Source: Anniella stebbinsi (Eukaryota; Chordata; Lepidosauria; Squamata; Anniellidae). Taken from it: DNA of 64,000 nt. Every line of letters starts with the position of its first letter. The first letter of the stretch is position 1. The position numbers and the translations under genes are program-made. Of the stretch, positions 33,662 to 46,722 are shown piece after piece. The stretch covers positions 96,132,609 to 96,196,608 of the forward strand of contig JARDYH010000003.1 of assembly GCA_029215795.1 (NCBI GenBank). Reading direction: 5' to 3'. The notes under the pieces were generated by a model. The model was not told where the DNA came from. It worked only from the letters and a program-made list of their open reading frames with translations, and did no database searches.

Positions 33662-34374
33662 GGGTGCAAGATTCACTGTGAATCAGCCCACCAAAGTCTC
33701 CAACCATGGACTTTTGGGATCATGGTGATATGCTGAGTTTTGTTCAGGCTTTGCCTCATTACAGAAATGCATCAGTCAAGTGTCTGCTTTTCAGGGAACT
33801 CTATTACAGTCTTCAGGGCTATCATCAAATGGAACCAGAACAACTCTACTTGCCTGGAGCTGACAGCCTCTCGAGTGTAAATGGTGTCGGCTAAGAAGGA
33901 AAAGAAAGAATGCTTAAGCACTCTCCTGCCCGCCTGGGACATTCCTTTTGTCCTCAGGTTCCTTGCCTCCAGATAAGTTTCCGAGGTCACCCAGATGGCA
34001 ACAAATGCCAGCAGGCATCTGCGTAGTTTCACTCTAGAGAGCAAATGTGTCCTCATCCTCAGTGTTTTGTTCCCCTCCAAGGCTGTTTCTTTAACTGTCG
34101 GCTACTTGCAAATCCTTGCAGATGTTATGAACCTGCGTAAGCAAGCCTTTTGTCAACAATTACAAGTTTATATTGGTTATCTGTTAAATGCCCATGAATC
34201 TCTAGTGCTGCCAGAATACATGCACACAGCCACAGGAAATGTGGCTCTGTGATTCTGGATGCCTCCTGCAAGTGTTCAGTGGGCTAACTCCTAAATCTAT
34301 CTGTATAACAGTGCAGCCCAAGCCTCCATCTTGAATATGTCCCCCACCTGACACAGCTGGGCTCTTTGCTTAGG

Positions 34375-34525
34375 GATTTAGATCTTCGTGCTAATGTAAG
34401 AGGGCCAATTTTTATTTGTTTTAATATTTTATATATTTTGTGGTTCCTTTGTTTATATTTATTGTTGTTCCCCACCTCGATCCGGAGGGAGAGGTGGGTT
34501 ATAAATTATGATTATGATTATTATT
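34375..34525 (+). mobile_element. L2-like LINE 3' tail of the CCTCGATCC type, plus strand
   Basis: 'gttccccacctcgatccgga' with 'gggagaggtgggttataa' matches the 3' end of the long LINE at 58741 (complement) and of the one at 3538. It ends in (ATT)/(ATG) simple repeats. The copy is severely truncated. Confidence 0.7.
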
Positions 34526-34829
34526 ATTGGTGTCAGCACAGAGATCTGTGAATGTGATGAAATATTAGTGCAGAGTCCTCTGAGGTCAACAGATGAGGAT
34601 CTTTTCCACATGCTCTGCTTTTAGGACAGGAATGCAGAACCTCAGGCCCAAGGAACAAATCCAGCCCTCTAGGGTTCTCCAGAAAGCCATGGCCCCTCCT
34701 CCTGGCTGCACCCCTTTCCTCCAGCCGCAAACTGTTTGGTAGTTTCCCAGTTTTGGGGCAGTTTTTTCCACATCCTAAAAGGTTTAAGGCTTTAAGTTAA
34801 GCTTAAGTTACTGACAGTAAGCAGTCTAA

Positions 34830-35176
34830 GGCTGCCTCTACACGAGACATTTAAAGCTCTTTGAAGTCTCATTAAAAATTTTACCTCTACAAGAGCGGAG
34901 TGTAAATCGGGAGTTGAGGCACTTTATCTCTCCGATTATGCGCATTATTGAATGCGCGTTAAATAGCGTGTTTTATTTCCCCCCAGGTGTTAAAGCGCAT
35001 TTTAACAAGCGATTCTCCGCATTAACTACTTGTAAAGTGCATTTCAAACAACCGGTAAGGCCACCAGTTATGCACTCAATTACCTCCTTCGTACAAGCAT
35101 TTACAATAAAGCGCTTCAGCGATTATGCGCATAATCGGCTAACCAGGCGTCAAACAGAATCCATCTAGAGGGGGTC
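34830..35176 (+). mobile_element. CpG-rich Harbinger-like MITE, copy 3
   Basis: The left end GGCTGCCTCTACACG follows TAA. The right end is close to CTAGAGGGGGTC but has drifted, so its exact boundary is uncertain by about 5 bp. The interior retains TTATGCGCATTATTG and the block AAGCGCATTTTAACAAGCG. It is more decayed than the copies at 12688 and 18993. Confidence 0.75.
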
Positions 35177-36075
35177 AGAGCTAAAATATGCTGGTGTTTT
35201 TTGGTATTTTGGCCCTTCCCCTTTGTCCCCACCTACCCACTACTGGAATGTGGCCCCTGAGAGTTTCTCTGAAATGGAATTTGGCTGTTGGGCTGAAAGA
35301 GGTTATGCACCCCTGTTTTAGGAGATAAGACCGGTGGAGATGTGGAATAGGATTTTCTTGGCAGTAGTAACTCCTTTTTGGAAGTCCCTTATACTGTACT
35401 TGTTTTAGTGTTTAATTAAAACCTTGGATTTTAATTAAAACTTGGCTGTTTGAGAGAGCTTTCCCTAGGTTTGGCTAGCTGGTTTTGATTGTGTTTTGGT
35501 ACTGTTGGTGTTGAATTGCAATATATGTCCTTCATAGATAGAATATACATAAAATATTACCTTTACTTTTATATTGTTGTTTATTCATTTATTTAAAATA
35601 TGTTGTAAACCATCCTGGGATCTCTGTTGATGGATGATCTAAAAATCCTGAAACAAATATATATTTACAAAGCTTTCAGTATTTTGAATAGAAAAGTATT
35701 TTATAAATATGTTTGAATAATTATAATCATCGCTCAAGAAGCAAGTGTCATGGATATTTCAAGCAAGAGTTCCTTAACATGTTTCACTTCTGTGAGGTTT
35801 TGACAGTCGTATTGTAATACTCCTCCATTTGAAGCAGAGATACATTCTGATATCTGCAGCCAGTCCAAACTTAGCATAGCATGAATTATTGACCCTTAAA
35901 ACCATGAGCAGACTGAAGTGTCAGATAGCTGGAAATTGAAATCTGTATGCGGAAATAAGGATAATTCACTGAATAATTCATTTGTTAAGAATTATTTGCT
36001 CAGCATCATAATAAACTCCCTTCCTGTTGGCTGCAGTACATGATGTTTGGTTCTATGCCAGTAGAATTAGGAGGG

Positions 36076-36107
36076 ATATATATATATATATATATGTATA
36101 TGTATAT
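36076..36107. repeat. (AT)n microsatellite
   Basis: A TA-rich tract with occasional GTA interruptions. Confidence 0.9.
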
Positions 36108-37567
36108 TGTCCTCTCTGGACTTGTGGGCTCCAGCAAAGCAGCAGCTGTTGAGGAAAAGAAATTTCACAGTGAGTGTGTGATCCTTACGAAATTGCATTG
36201 CTTACATTTTTCAAAGTTCCATCAACACAGGAGCAGCAGAAAGTCCATGTTGTACCATCCTCTGAGTTCAGTGTCTGAGTTTTCTCATCTTTTGAGTTTT
36301 TCTGCCTCTTTGCCAGATTCCCTGCAAAATGAATATTTACTAATAGATTTAGAAGGGACTTAAATGAAACCCTTTCATATGGTAATGATTATTTTTTTGG
36401 CAAGCAGTTAAATGTGGTAGTTCTGCAAGCCAATGAACTAATATTTGGAAGAAAGGCTTATAGAATCCCAGGTCCCTTCTAATGGGCATCTGCTCCAAAC
36501 TTCCCCTCTTCTGTGTATGTATTGTGGTCGTGTGGGGGGGTTTTGTGTGTGTGTGTTTTTAATCTAAAGGCCTATTGGCTTCAAACTGATGCAATTAAAC
36601 CTCTATTGGAAGTCAAATAGTGGTCTTCTTAATGGTTCTAAATTGTTTTATAAGGGCGCAGGATAGGAATTGTTTCTCGTCACGTGCAACAGATTAATTT
36701 AGCAGGCTTACTAAAATAGAGAGAAGCAGCTGTAAATCAGTTTGACTTGTTGCTCGTGAGACTGAGATGGAAAGGACTGTATAATTTATATCTTGATGAG
36801 TCAAGAAAGGAAGCAAGCTAAATTCTATAGTCATGATCGCCCATTTTTGAAGAGGCAAGCATGTACCCTCCAATTGCAACATGTATTGGTGATGCAAAAT
36901 GTGAGTGGTTTCATTCCTTTTATCACTTTCTTCTTTTACTGTGTTTCTGGGGAAAAAAATCTGTAGCAATGATTGTTTATTTGTTTAAAATGTATTTTAC
37001 CTTTTTTTAAAAAAGGTATTTTACCTTCTTATTTTTTTTTTAAGCTCAGGGCCATTGGTACATAGCATAGCTAGCTCCACATACCTACCTGCAGAACAAG
37101 ATGCCTGGTCTGAGAAAGGAAGTCGCACCAGTTACCCATTTGGGGGAAAGGAGGCAGGATTCAACCCCTTCAACCCCTTCTGCCCTGGGCTGCTCTTACT
37201 ATTACCAGCAGGAAGACTTAGAAGCTAGATATAGCCTACACTGCATGCGCAGTTCCTGATCCAGTAGTTCATGGGCAGGGACAAAGTAGATTAGGATCTA
37301 ACTGACAGATTGATTGATAATCTATATAAGCACGACAACAGTTTCCAATTTGCCGTTGTTTAACAATAGCAACCACAAAGGATCCCTCCCCTTTAAATTA
37401 GGCTGCTAGTATCCCTGATCTGTAATAAACTAGATATTAGTCTGTACTTCTTTATGCAAATCATCCCAGTGTAAAATTTATAAAGTACAGCAGGTAGGTA
37501 GTTAGCTCCACCCTCTGAACCACCATCTGGATACTTTTTTTCAGGGGCGGTAGTGGGAAGGGTTTGT

Positions 37568-37626
37568 GTGTGTGAGAGAGAGAGAGAGGGAGAGAGAGGG
37601 AGGGAGGGAGGGACGGAGGGAGGGGT
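37568..37626. repeat. (GA)n / (GGGA)n tract
   Basis: A purine-only strand of GAGA and GGGAGG units following a (GT)n start at about 37563. Confidence 0.9.
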
Positions 37627-38339
37627 GTGGGTGTGTGGATGGGCAGGGGCATAGAGGGACCCCAACCCCTGATAGATTACCCCCAGTAATGCAACATAAG
37701 TTGCCCACCCTTATGAAATCAAAATATATATTTTTAAAAATATATATTACAAGGCAAGTGCATTAGAGTGAGTGGGGTGGTATGTGAGAGAAAGAGTCGT
37801 ATGTGAAAATATATGTTTGCAGCCCCGCAACCCCAGCAGGCATGTGATGCGGCCCTTCGGGTTGAAAAGGTTGTGCATGCCTGAGTTACAGGAATGAGCA
37901 CTGCCATGAAACTGGGTCGTGGGGGGGAGGACTTAAGCTAAGGGGGGGCAGTTTTTATCCCCTATCTCCCTCCCCCCCAAAAGAGCTGAAACTTCTCCTC
38001 GGAAACCTTCAGAGCTGGCCTTTCTGCAGCGCTTTATCAGTGCACTGTTATCGTTAGTAACTTTGAGGGGCGGTGTGGGGAAGAGCCAAATGGATTTAAG
38101 GATGGAACTTGCAGTAAAGGGCACACCCTCCAGCTCTCTAATGAATGCCAGGAACGTTCCAAACCAAAAACGAGAATTCAAGAGGAGTGAAACCCAATAG
38201 TGTAAATTCATGAAAAGACATAGGAGTAGAATGGGGGGGGGGGAAATATGCTTTTGCCTATGAGTGAAGTTCCAGCTACATAAAGCTTTCACCATTATCC
38301 AGCTCTTCCTGCATGGTTAATGCATGTGAATCAAGTCAA

Positions 38340-38560
38340 CAAAATGACAGCATCCTCTTTTTATGAGTGGATGCATGCATCAAATCGAATGAAAATTTCA
38401 TTATTTAATTAAAAGTAATAAATGGCCAATAACTAATATTCTCAGGGAGAGAACATCATATAATACAGAGAAGTCAAATTGGTACGCATGGCAACAATTG
38501 TCTAGGTATATGATTTGCATATGAAAGATCCATTACGGCACCATTTCCTACTCTGCACAT
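38340..38560. promoter_or_regulatory. Candidate enhancer-like block with octamer and SOX-like motifs
   Basis: This is a repeat-free block with an exact octamer ATTTGCAT (38513-38520), a SOX-type palindrome ACAATTGT (38494-38501), CATGGCAAC (an X-box-like half site) just before it, and homeodomain-type TTAATTAAAA near 38405. The clustering is suggestive only. Confidence 0.25.
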
Positions 38561-39285
38561 AGCAACTTCTCTCTATATGCAACATAACCCTTGGATTGTG
38601 TATAGTTCCTTGAGCACCCTCGCAAGCCACCCTTCAAAAATGATACTTAAAACGGCCAGAGCAAACACTTAGCAGCTGTGAATGTCTTCCTCTTGGCTTT
38701 AGTTCTGGGTGTGGTTCCTCCGGCTGGTGCTGGGGAGATTTCCCAATACGCTCACTTGCAATGGGGCCTGCAAACAAATTAGGAATATGAGCCAAACAAT
38801 ATGTTCAAGTCTCCCTCCGACTGGCTAGGTTGCCTGCAACGTTTTTTTGTTTGTTTGGTTTTTAATATTAGGAACATCATCCAAAAACATTTTAGAATAT
38901 CTTAGCTAAAAATTACATTTGTAGTAAGGGTTTTATGGAGAAATGTCTGGGATCTTCCTGGAAATACCAGGAGTGCACAAACACTGACTTAACAATGAAA
39001 CGATCGTAAACTCATTCCCTTCCTTTATAACATCGAAACAATATGGGGTGGGGGAGGTTCCAAAGACCTCCTCCCACTTTCAGTTGAATGCATGATGGGA
39101 TTTCGGGCTCCCTGCACTGCTGGCACACATGGCGGCTATGCTCCCAATGTTTGCTAATTCGGCACGCATGAAAAGGGGTACATCTTCTGCACATATACCA
39201 ACATATATTCAAAGCTACTTGAAGGGCAAGATATTCAAGTGTAAAGAGTTTCATGATTTTACAGCTCGCACGCAATTGTTTCATA

Positions 39286-39649
39286 GGCCCCCTCTAGAAG
39301 AGGTCGGTTTTACGCCTGATTCTCCGAATATGCGCTTTAGCTTAGTCGAATTTACACCTAATACCTGTAGATGAGAGGTGTGGAGGCGAATTACAGGCTT
39401 CATACAACACGCTTTAAAGTTGTTTACATGCCTTTAATTGCATTATTATTTGCATATATATCGATGCTCGAACGGGGAACCATCGAAGTAAATCGAAGTA
39501 AATTAAAAGCCGCTATTTAATGTGAAATCGAAAATGCGTATTTATGAAGACAAAAATCGCCTGCACGCCTGCTTTAAGCCTCGTTTGTGAAGAGGTAAAA
39601 TCGGTAATGCGCCTTAAAGGAGCCATAAATCGATCGTCTGGAGGGGGCC
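39286..39649 (-). mobile_element. CpG-rich Harbinger-like MITE, copy 4 (diverged)
   Basis: The ends GGCCCCCTCTAGAAG and TCTGGAGGGGGCC are well matched. The interior follows the family order but has lost most ATGCGCAT palindromes, often with CG replaced by CA or TG, as expected of methylated and decayed CpG sites. No target duplication is evident. Confidence 0.7.
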
Positions 39650-39913
39650 TCAGACTTTGCATGCAGCTGTCATTTATAATTAAGCTGATTGTTTCAATGT
39701 GGGTGGGTGGGTTAAGTAAGAGTAAAAGAACATAAAATGGCTTGTTTTATTTATCATGCCTCAACACAGCTGGTTGAGAATGTCATGACACTCAAAAGAG
39801 GGGATAGATGGTTTCTAAGAGCCAGGGAGGTGAAAACTTTACAGGACTGGTGCTGTCTGTTTAGGAATCTAGTATCTGTTAGAAATTCCTGTTGCACACA
39901 ACTACGGTGTGGT

Positions 39914-39938
39914 TGTGTGTGTGTGTGTGTGTGTGTGT
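39914..39938. repeat. (GT)n microsatellite
   Basis: About 12 GT units. Confidence 0.9.
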
Positions 39939-40306
39939 ATAATCAATCAACATTTCCTCTTATTTCTCTTATCTCACACACCTCGTTACTTTCCATATAG
40001 AAGGCAGTTCTGAAGAACTACCACCAATATTCTATAAAGTTTTACAATAACATTCCATTTAATAACTTTAGGTATTATGGACAAAATATATGTATGGCAG
40101 TGTGGAAAATGACACAGAGTGTGAGTTTGTGTGTGCTTTTCTTTTTATGCTTTTGTTTTTCTTTGCACTATGGCTAGAGAGCCCCTTTCATGTGTTATCC
40201 ATGTGAAGGGGGTTCCACATATTGAAGAGACCAGTACTGTGCCACTGGTCCCATCTCTGACATTGCATGGTTTCCTGGCCCCACCTTCCAGCGTCTACAC
40301 AGTGAT

Positions 40307-40540
40307 AGGGTGGCCATTTAGGCATCACTAAAAGAGAGGCCATGCGTCACCAAAAAGAGGATACCGATTTGTATAGCAATTGCATATGCCAAAGGAAATG
40401 AGGCAGGTGGCTACCAGGAGAAAATCGGGAATCCACTGTAACTTTGTATATTGTCCTCTTTTAGTGTGTTGTTTTTGTACTGTGTTGTTTTTGAACTTTG
40501 TGTTTTTTAGTATATTGATGTGTGGAAAATAAAAAAATTA
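40307..40540. mobile_element. Possible family C 5' fragment
   Basis: TAGGGTGGCCATTTAGGCATCACTAAAAGAG at the start resembles the left end of family C (compare 44165). The rest drifts into T-rich sequence ending 'ggaaaataaaaaaattaaat'. The right limit is a guess. Confidence 0.35.
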
Positions 40541-41117
40541 AATCAGAAAAAGAAATAACCACATGCACACACACAAAGATTTGCTGATGTTTACCATGTT
40601 GTGGGATTGACCACTAACATAAGCTTCTCTGTTTCAGAGTACACAAGGAAGGATGTGTTGAGCAAAAATGTCCTTGGTTCCTTGTTCCGTTTCCCAGCTC
40701 AATTACTAACGATATTTTGAGCTCGATGTAATATTTGGTGCTCTGTTTGCAGCTGTGTAGAGAATCTCACCAAGATTTTGAGGGAGGCTTCCATTCTGTG
40801 GATGACTTTGGTGGACTTGGAAGAAATAAGACCTACTCCAAAGGGCAATGAATATATATGTAGCTAGTCTTGTATTCTTAATGCCAGTGAGCATTTCTCT
40901 CTCCATTCACTGTTAAAGGTGTTTCAAGCAGTCAAAAAGGGGTAGTGTTTGCAAGTGTGAGCATCCAACTTGCATTTCTGGGGTAAACAGGGCCCTACTT
41001 GCTTTGCAGAGGTGTATGTGTCCATCGCTTCCAGTTCCTCTTCCCTGCCTCCCACAAACCTACAAACTCTACGCAGGGCAGGAGAAGGGGGAGGGTGCAA
41101 AGAAGGCAAGCATTTCC

Positions 41118-41215
41118 TAGGGTGGCAAGGTGTCCTACTTTACAGGAGACAGTTCTCTGTTCAAAAATGTCCCTTTGAGCAGCACGCAGATCACCTGATC
41201 CCCACTATGGCCAGA
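41118..41215 (-). mobile_element. hAT-like repeat family C, end fragment
   Basis: It starts TAGGGTGGCAAGGTGTCCTA, then 'tttacaggagacagttctct', the complement of the family C end seen at 44500-44540. It then passes to 'atcacctgatccccactatgg', suggesting an internally deleted copy. Confidence 0.5.
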
Positions 41216-41984
41216 TAAATTGTATTTCTATTCAAATTAGAATAGCTATTTCTAAAATTGCATCTATACATATAAATTAGCCTATGCAAATGTTGTGCAA
41301 GTCTGTAAGCTCTATCACATGAGCAATTTAGTGCACTCTCGCCATGCCTGTTGTACAGATTTGCAGCATGGTACTCACATGACGCTGTGCCTATCTTCTG
41401 ACACCCTGCCTCTTCCCCAGCCTTTCCTAGAATGCTAAAAGTCTGGATTATTTTCCCTAAGCGCATTTAACGTGCCCTAAATCTCTGTGCATCAGGTCCT
41501 GGCAGGGAAAAGCAATCTCTCACTGTAGCCGGCTCTAAGCCTCAATATAAAACCCGCACTTTGCATCCCAGGCTCGAAAGTTGGTTGAAGTACTCATCTG
41601 ACAGGACTTGACTAGAGGGAGAAAGAGAAGGGGAGGGGTGGAGCGGAGTGGAGCCAAGAGTTAACGAGTCAAGGAGCGAAGGCGCTAAAGAGCATCTATT
41701 CAGGTGAAAGGGATTGTAAACTTGACGCGCTTCTGCCTCAGAGGTAAAAAAAACGCAGAGGCAAACCGGGGGGGGGGGGGGTAGATTAGGTGTGATGGAG
41801 GTCTGTGTCTTCTTTTGTCCTCTTTTTGGCAATGTGTAAATGACCACCCTAGGCCTCCATCTTCTCAGAGGAGTAAGGAAAGCAGCTTCACATAGTATTC
41901 TGTCTGTGGTCCCAATATTCCTGGTAGGAAAACAAGAGTTTCTGCTGAGGAGGCCTTCTGAAGCTCAGATCACCTATGTCTACT

Positions 41985-42180
41985 GTTCATAATAATAATA
42001 ATAATAATAATAATAATTTATTTTATTTTATTCCATTTATATACCGCCCCATAGCCGAAGCTCTCTGGGCGGTTTACAAAAATTAAAAACATTGAACATT
42101 AAAAACACCGATGTACAAAATTTTAAACCATAAATAGAAACTATTTAAAATAGTACAGCACAGTTTAATCCCGTCCCCAC
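41985..42180 (-). mobile_element. L2-like LINE 3' tail, minus strand
   Basis: (AAT)n at 41987-42017 and a T-rich tail precede 'ataccgccccatagccgaag' and 'ctctctgggcggtttacaaa', the complement of the common LINE end. 3' UTR-like A-rich sequence runs on to about 42180. Confidence 0.7.
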
Positions 42181-43015
42181 AATATACCCCTATAAAAATT
42201 TTGAGGTCCAGAGATTTTCTCTCCTGATATGTGATCTTGAGGTATTGGATTAACAGAATAGTTCGGGTAGACAGTCTGATTCTTGTGCAAAACTTTTTTA
42301 GGCACTATTTTCAAAATGGTGGAAAATTTTCTTTCCGTCGCTAGCTTTCATCAACCACAGAAGTAACTATCCTGTGTTTGGTGTTAAATTATAGGTTTTT
42401 GGGGTCAAGGAGTTCAAGGAACATGTTATTTTAATTGTCAGAGTACGTCTTCCACCATTTTCCAAAATGCGCTGAAATGTTGTCTCATTTTCTCATTTAC
42501 TTGACATATCAACATACAAATGTGATTTTGGCTTTAAACTATAGGTTTTTTGTGTCAAGGAGGTTAACAATGGCATTAATTATGATGGAAAGGCTGTCCT
42601 TCCACCATTTCAGGTTTGGTGAAATGAAAAAAATATTTTAAGGGGTATATTGTGGAGACTGGATTAGTTCCAGGGATTGGTAAGGGAAGATTTTTTTGTG
42701 ACATCATGAAGTGCCAGCCAATCAGCAATTGTTTCCTCAGCTAGATTCTCCATCAAATTTCAAGAAACAGTTTAAGAGCTTGATCCAGGTGTGTTTTTGG
42801 ACTGAATGCCACGCCCAAACCCATTGTTAAAAGGAAATTACACCAGTCTTCTCCACCATTACTGTATGGAAGTTGGATGTGTGCAACATATACAAGCTCT
42901 ATGGATATCACCCAAGTGGTCACCAATGACCCCATTTCCAGATGTGGCCTAGAAAGTGTGCATGGATGGGTGGGAGACTTGCGGAAGATTCCCTTGTGTT
43001 ACATGCTCTAACCTG

Positions 43016-43290
43016 GGGTAGTCAACGCGGTGTCCTCCAAATGTCTTGTACTACAGCTCCCATAATCCCTGATTACTGGCCATGCTGATGGCCTGATGGG
43101 AGTTGTAGTATAAAGCATCTGGAGAGCACCAGGTTTCCTATTCATGCTTTAACCATCATATCGGGTGGGCAACTTGTGGCCCTCCAGATGCTTTGGCCTA
43201 CAACTTCCACTAGACCTAGCCAACATAGCTAATTGTGAGGAATTATGGGAGCTATAGGAGGGCCATAAATTGCTTACCGCTGTATGTTAT
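43016..43290. repeat. Two adjacent family D fold-back repeats
   Basis: The first copy is 43016-43134: 'tactacagctcccataatcc' pairs with 'ctgatgggagttgtagta'. The second is about 43158-43290: 'tggccctccagatgctttgg' with the decayed right arm 'aattatgggagctatagg'. They are separated by about 24 bp. Confidence 0.65.
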
Positions 43291-44164
43291 AGGGGATCAC
43301 ATATTGCTATGTGATTCTTGAATACATTTTTGTATTGCTGAGGTATGTGTCAAGTAGAAGGCCTCCACTTACGGGCTCTGCATTAGGTGTCTTTTGGAAG
43401 CAGTTGTTCTGGAGGTGTTAAGATCCCATTTCTCAAAACCATCATACGCTGTATTCAGGGAGCCACTAGCCACCCACTATTTTGGCTTATTAGTTTTTAT
43501 TGCCTTTTTGATCTCATGCAGTACCACTCTCACTCAATATCCTATTTCTCTGCCTTGGGATTTATATTCAGAGATTTCCTCCTTTGCTTTATAAGAGTCT
43601 GTTCATTATTTATAGAAGCCCAGATTAAATATTACTGGAGACTATTAAGGTAAGCAAGGGAAAAAAATCATAACTCAGAAGTTAACCTAGTCATTTCATG
43701 TTAATTCCCCTCTTCAGACACACTCACCCAGACACTTCACCAGGTACCCGGTTAACATTTCTGTCATTTCTAAGGACTGCATTGACTGTTGAGTACAAAC
43801 AATCATTCAGGAAAGAAGCCTGCAATTTATCTGTTTCATCACATAAAATACCTTCTTTAAATTACAACAACCTGTTCGTTAGTCCCTTGCAGTTATACCA
43901 AACAACTTCCAGGAAAATAACTGCTTTGTAAATTTATTTATTTACATTTTTGCCCAGCCTGTCCTTTGAACCAGAGCAGGTAATGCTAAGCTTGAAAATA
44001 CGCACAGGAAAAGACCTGGCCACAAACAGATAAAGCACATCACACTCCCTGCTTTAATCTGGGCTGTGAAGCGGTATGCAGATTATAAGGTTGGGCGAAG
44101 GAGAAGATTGAGGACTTCTTAAACTGGTTTAACAGTCATTCCTTCTTCTCAAGGATCTGTGACT

Positions 44165-44540
44165 CAGATGGCCACTTATGAATCGCCAAAACAGAGAAAT
44201 TCCATGCCTTCAAAAAGAGGACAAATGAGGACATGGATTTGCAGAAAATGTATATATTCTAATTCATACGTATAGATACAGATTTTGAATTAATTTAAAA
44301 GAATTTAAACAGAAACACAATACATCTCACCATAATGTTGATGACCAGGTGCCCTGTGTGCCTGCCTGTTCAGTTTGGTGCACTGATGATGGGCAATTGC
44401 TCTTCTGATTCTGTATCTTTAAACTGGAATTGGTCAAGACAGCCTTTCAAATACAGGATGTCTTCAAATATAGGATGGCCTTCTGACAGCCCTTCAAATA
44501 GAGGACTGTCCTCTGTAAAAGAGGACACCTGGTCACCCTA
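44165..44540 (+). mobile_element. hAT-like repeat family C, longest copy (about 376 bp)
   Basis: It runs from AGATGGCCACTTATGAATCG to GACACCTGGTCACCCTA. These ends are inverted relatives of TAGGGTGRCC, as in the 320-bp MITE family. The 3' part carries several copies of 'cttcaaatanaggatg/actg'. No intact coding frame and no clear 8-bp duplication were seen. Confidence 0.65.
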
Positions 44541-44612
44541 TCTCTTGACAGACAATTTCCTGATACTCTCAACAAATTCGAATAGCCAGGATTATTTAGT
44601 GGAAGCCATGAC

Positions 44613-44613
44613 A

Positions 44614-44656
<43 letters not shown>
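44613..44656. repeat. (ATT)n microsatellite
   Basis: About 14 ATT units. Similar (ATT)/(AAT) tracts lie at 4544-4573 and 41987-42017. Confidence 0.95.
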
Positions 44657-45237
44657 TTGGCTTAAAGGAACTGTAGGAAGACATAACCCCCAGTGATGAT
44701 TCATTCCATTGGTTATGGGTTCTTAGGAGTTTCATCTCTTCTTCTTATACCAGATTTTGGAATAGGGCATTTAGAACCTGAGGAGGGAAAGGAGTGAGGT
44801 CACCAGCTAAACAAACCAGTCTTTTGTAGTGTCTCAGAGTTAGAGAGGTGTACTCTGAGACATTCTTTTGTAGTGTCTGCAGAGTAGTCTCTTTTGTACC
44901 CTAAAGAAGGATCACTGTGTCAAAATGCAATGGGCTAAATAAAATATTTGTAGTGCACCTCTGAAGTTTCCTCTGTTGTTGATTTAAAGTCTTACCCAAG
45001 CATATTTATTTGGAAGCGAGTACTGCTAAGTTTAGTGGGATCTCCTTCCTGGCTCTGCAGCCTTAGTATCATAATTATTCATTTCCTTGACGTTATTAAA
45101 AACAGTGACTTCAGTAACTAGCAAGGTGTTCCTGACCTTGCGCCACTGTATCCCTTTTCAAGTATTAGTGCTATGGATCCACAACCCTAGAAATAAAGTA
45201 CTGAGGACAAAAATGTATTTTTATGCATTTTCATTAG

Positions 45238-45490
45238 GGCTGTGCACCGTTTTGGTTCCGAATGCCGAACCGAAGCGGGCTGATTTGAATCTGAATCTGA
45301 ATCAGATTTCAGTCTGAATCCGGATTAAGCCAAAGCAGTTGGAGCCGGTTGGATCAGTTCCAAAGCACTTTGGAGCGCCTTGGCCTGATCCAGGATGATG
45401 GTGGGGTGCTGCTCCCGCCGTCCGAACCACCGGGTCAGACCGGAACCATCTACTAGAACCCAGCAGCTGCCCGTCCTGCGTGAGAGCTGC
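45238..45490. repeat. Interspersed repeat with TAGGGCTGTGCACCG start
   Basis: It starts like a DNA-transposon end (TAGGGCTGTGCACCGTTTTG) and runs into a GC-richer body with 'gaatctgaatctgaatcag'. The right end was not found. A short element at 58439-58532 ends GGCACAGCCCTA and may belong to the same family. Confidence 0.4.
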
Positions 45491-46722
45491 CATTTTTAAG
45501 GAAGATGGGGGCTCTCTATTGTTGTAGATCTACAGGTGCCAATAATGGTGGTCGTAAAGGGCCATTTCCGGAAAGCTCTGAATTGCAGAGCTCTAAGTTT
45601 CATGTTTTTGTCAGTGGGGTGGGGGAAATATGCACATTTTTAAAAATGCGCAAGAAAATACACACTTTTCCAATTCTAATGAAAAGGAAAACAGGTCACA
45701 CGCACACAAAAATGGAAACAAAGTGAACTAGGCTTCAAAGTGGAGTTTGGAGAATCTCAGGGAGTTTGAGCATCCCGAGTTCTCCCATCCTTCCATGTGA
45801 TGCAGAATTTGGGGCACCTTTCAGCAGTGTGGCCTTTCTCAATTGAACTGTCTGGTTTTCAGCGAGCTGTCAGAAGAGTTGCACCATTGTCTGGGATGTG
45901 CTCGAATCAAGACAGCCAAGCTGTGGTGCTGTGGAGCTGTGGTACTGGGGAGGGGTTAAAGTAAAAGGAAGGGAGAGTACAGACCTAGATTTGTGTTTAA
46001 ACTGTGTAGTTTGCATGCTTTGCTCCAGCAGTGTTTAAAACCCTGTAGGGAACCCAAGCTAGGCTTCAGTAAAGACCTCCTCCTGTACAAACATTCTTCC
46101 TGCTTCTGAAAAGATCTTTTTTGACCTTCATTCCTGCCAAGTGACAGCTTTCGATTCTTAAAAAAGAAGAGCCTTCTCTTCCACAAATGCCCTCCTCCTC
46201 CCAACAATTCTGGCAGCAAAAAGGAAATAGATGACAGGGATTGGCGATCATTTTCTGCAGTCGCATTGCTTAAAAAGCAAAAAATCAGCTATTCCAATCA
46301 GCTATTTCATGACAAAAGGCATTCATTTACACAGAGATAAGCAGAATTATATTATTGAAATGCTTCCAAATTAAGAAATGCAAAGTTTGCATAAGCTGAA
46401 TTTTGTTTGCTAGTTGTACTACATTTGCTTTGCAGTCATATGAAATCTGGGTGGGAAAAAACCACTGAAAATTGCTCTACATAATAGGAATACCTGCCAA
46501 AAACGTTGCTGCTCACCTTTCAATCATTTTCTCCTTGTTTCTGTAGATGTCATACCTTATGTCGCAGTTCAGTGTTAAGTTGAGAGGATCTCTTAAGGTT
46601 TTTTTGTTTTGTTTTAAGAATTTGCATTTCCTGCCTTTGTAACTTTTAAATGAAGTCTATTTGTTGTAAACCTTTCCCTCCGTTTTTTATTATAGTTATT
46701 TATATTTAAAACAAGAGAACTT

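Larger units (their letters stand above)
35180..38330. other. Largely unassigned intronic sequence
   Basis: Apart from the (AT)n and (GA)n tracts and a decayed LINE-like tail near 35570-35640 ('ttgtaaaccatcctgggatc'), I see only unique-looking AT-rich sequence. Confidence 0.45.
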
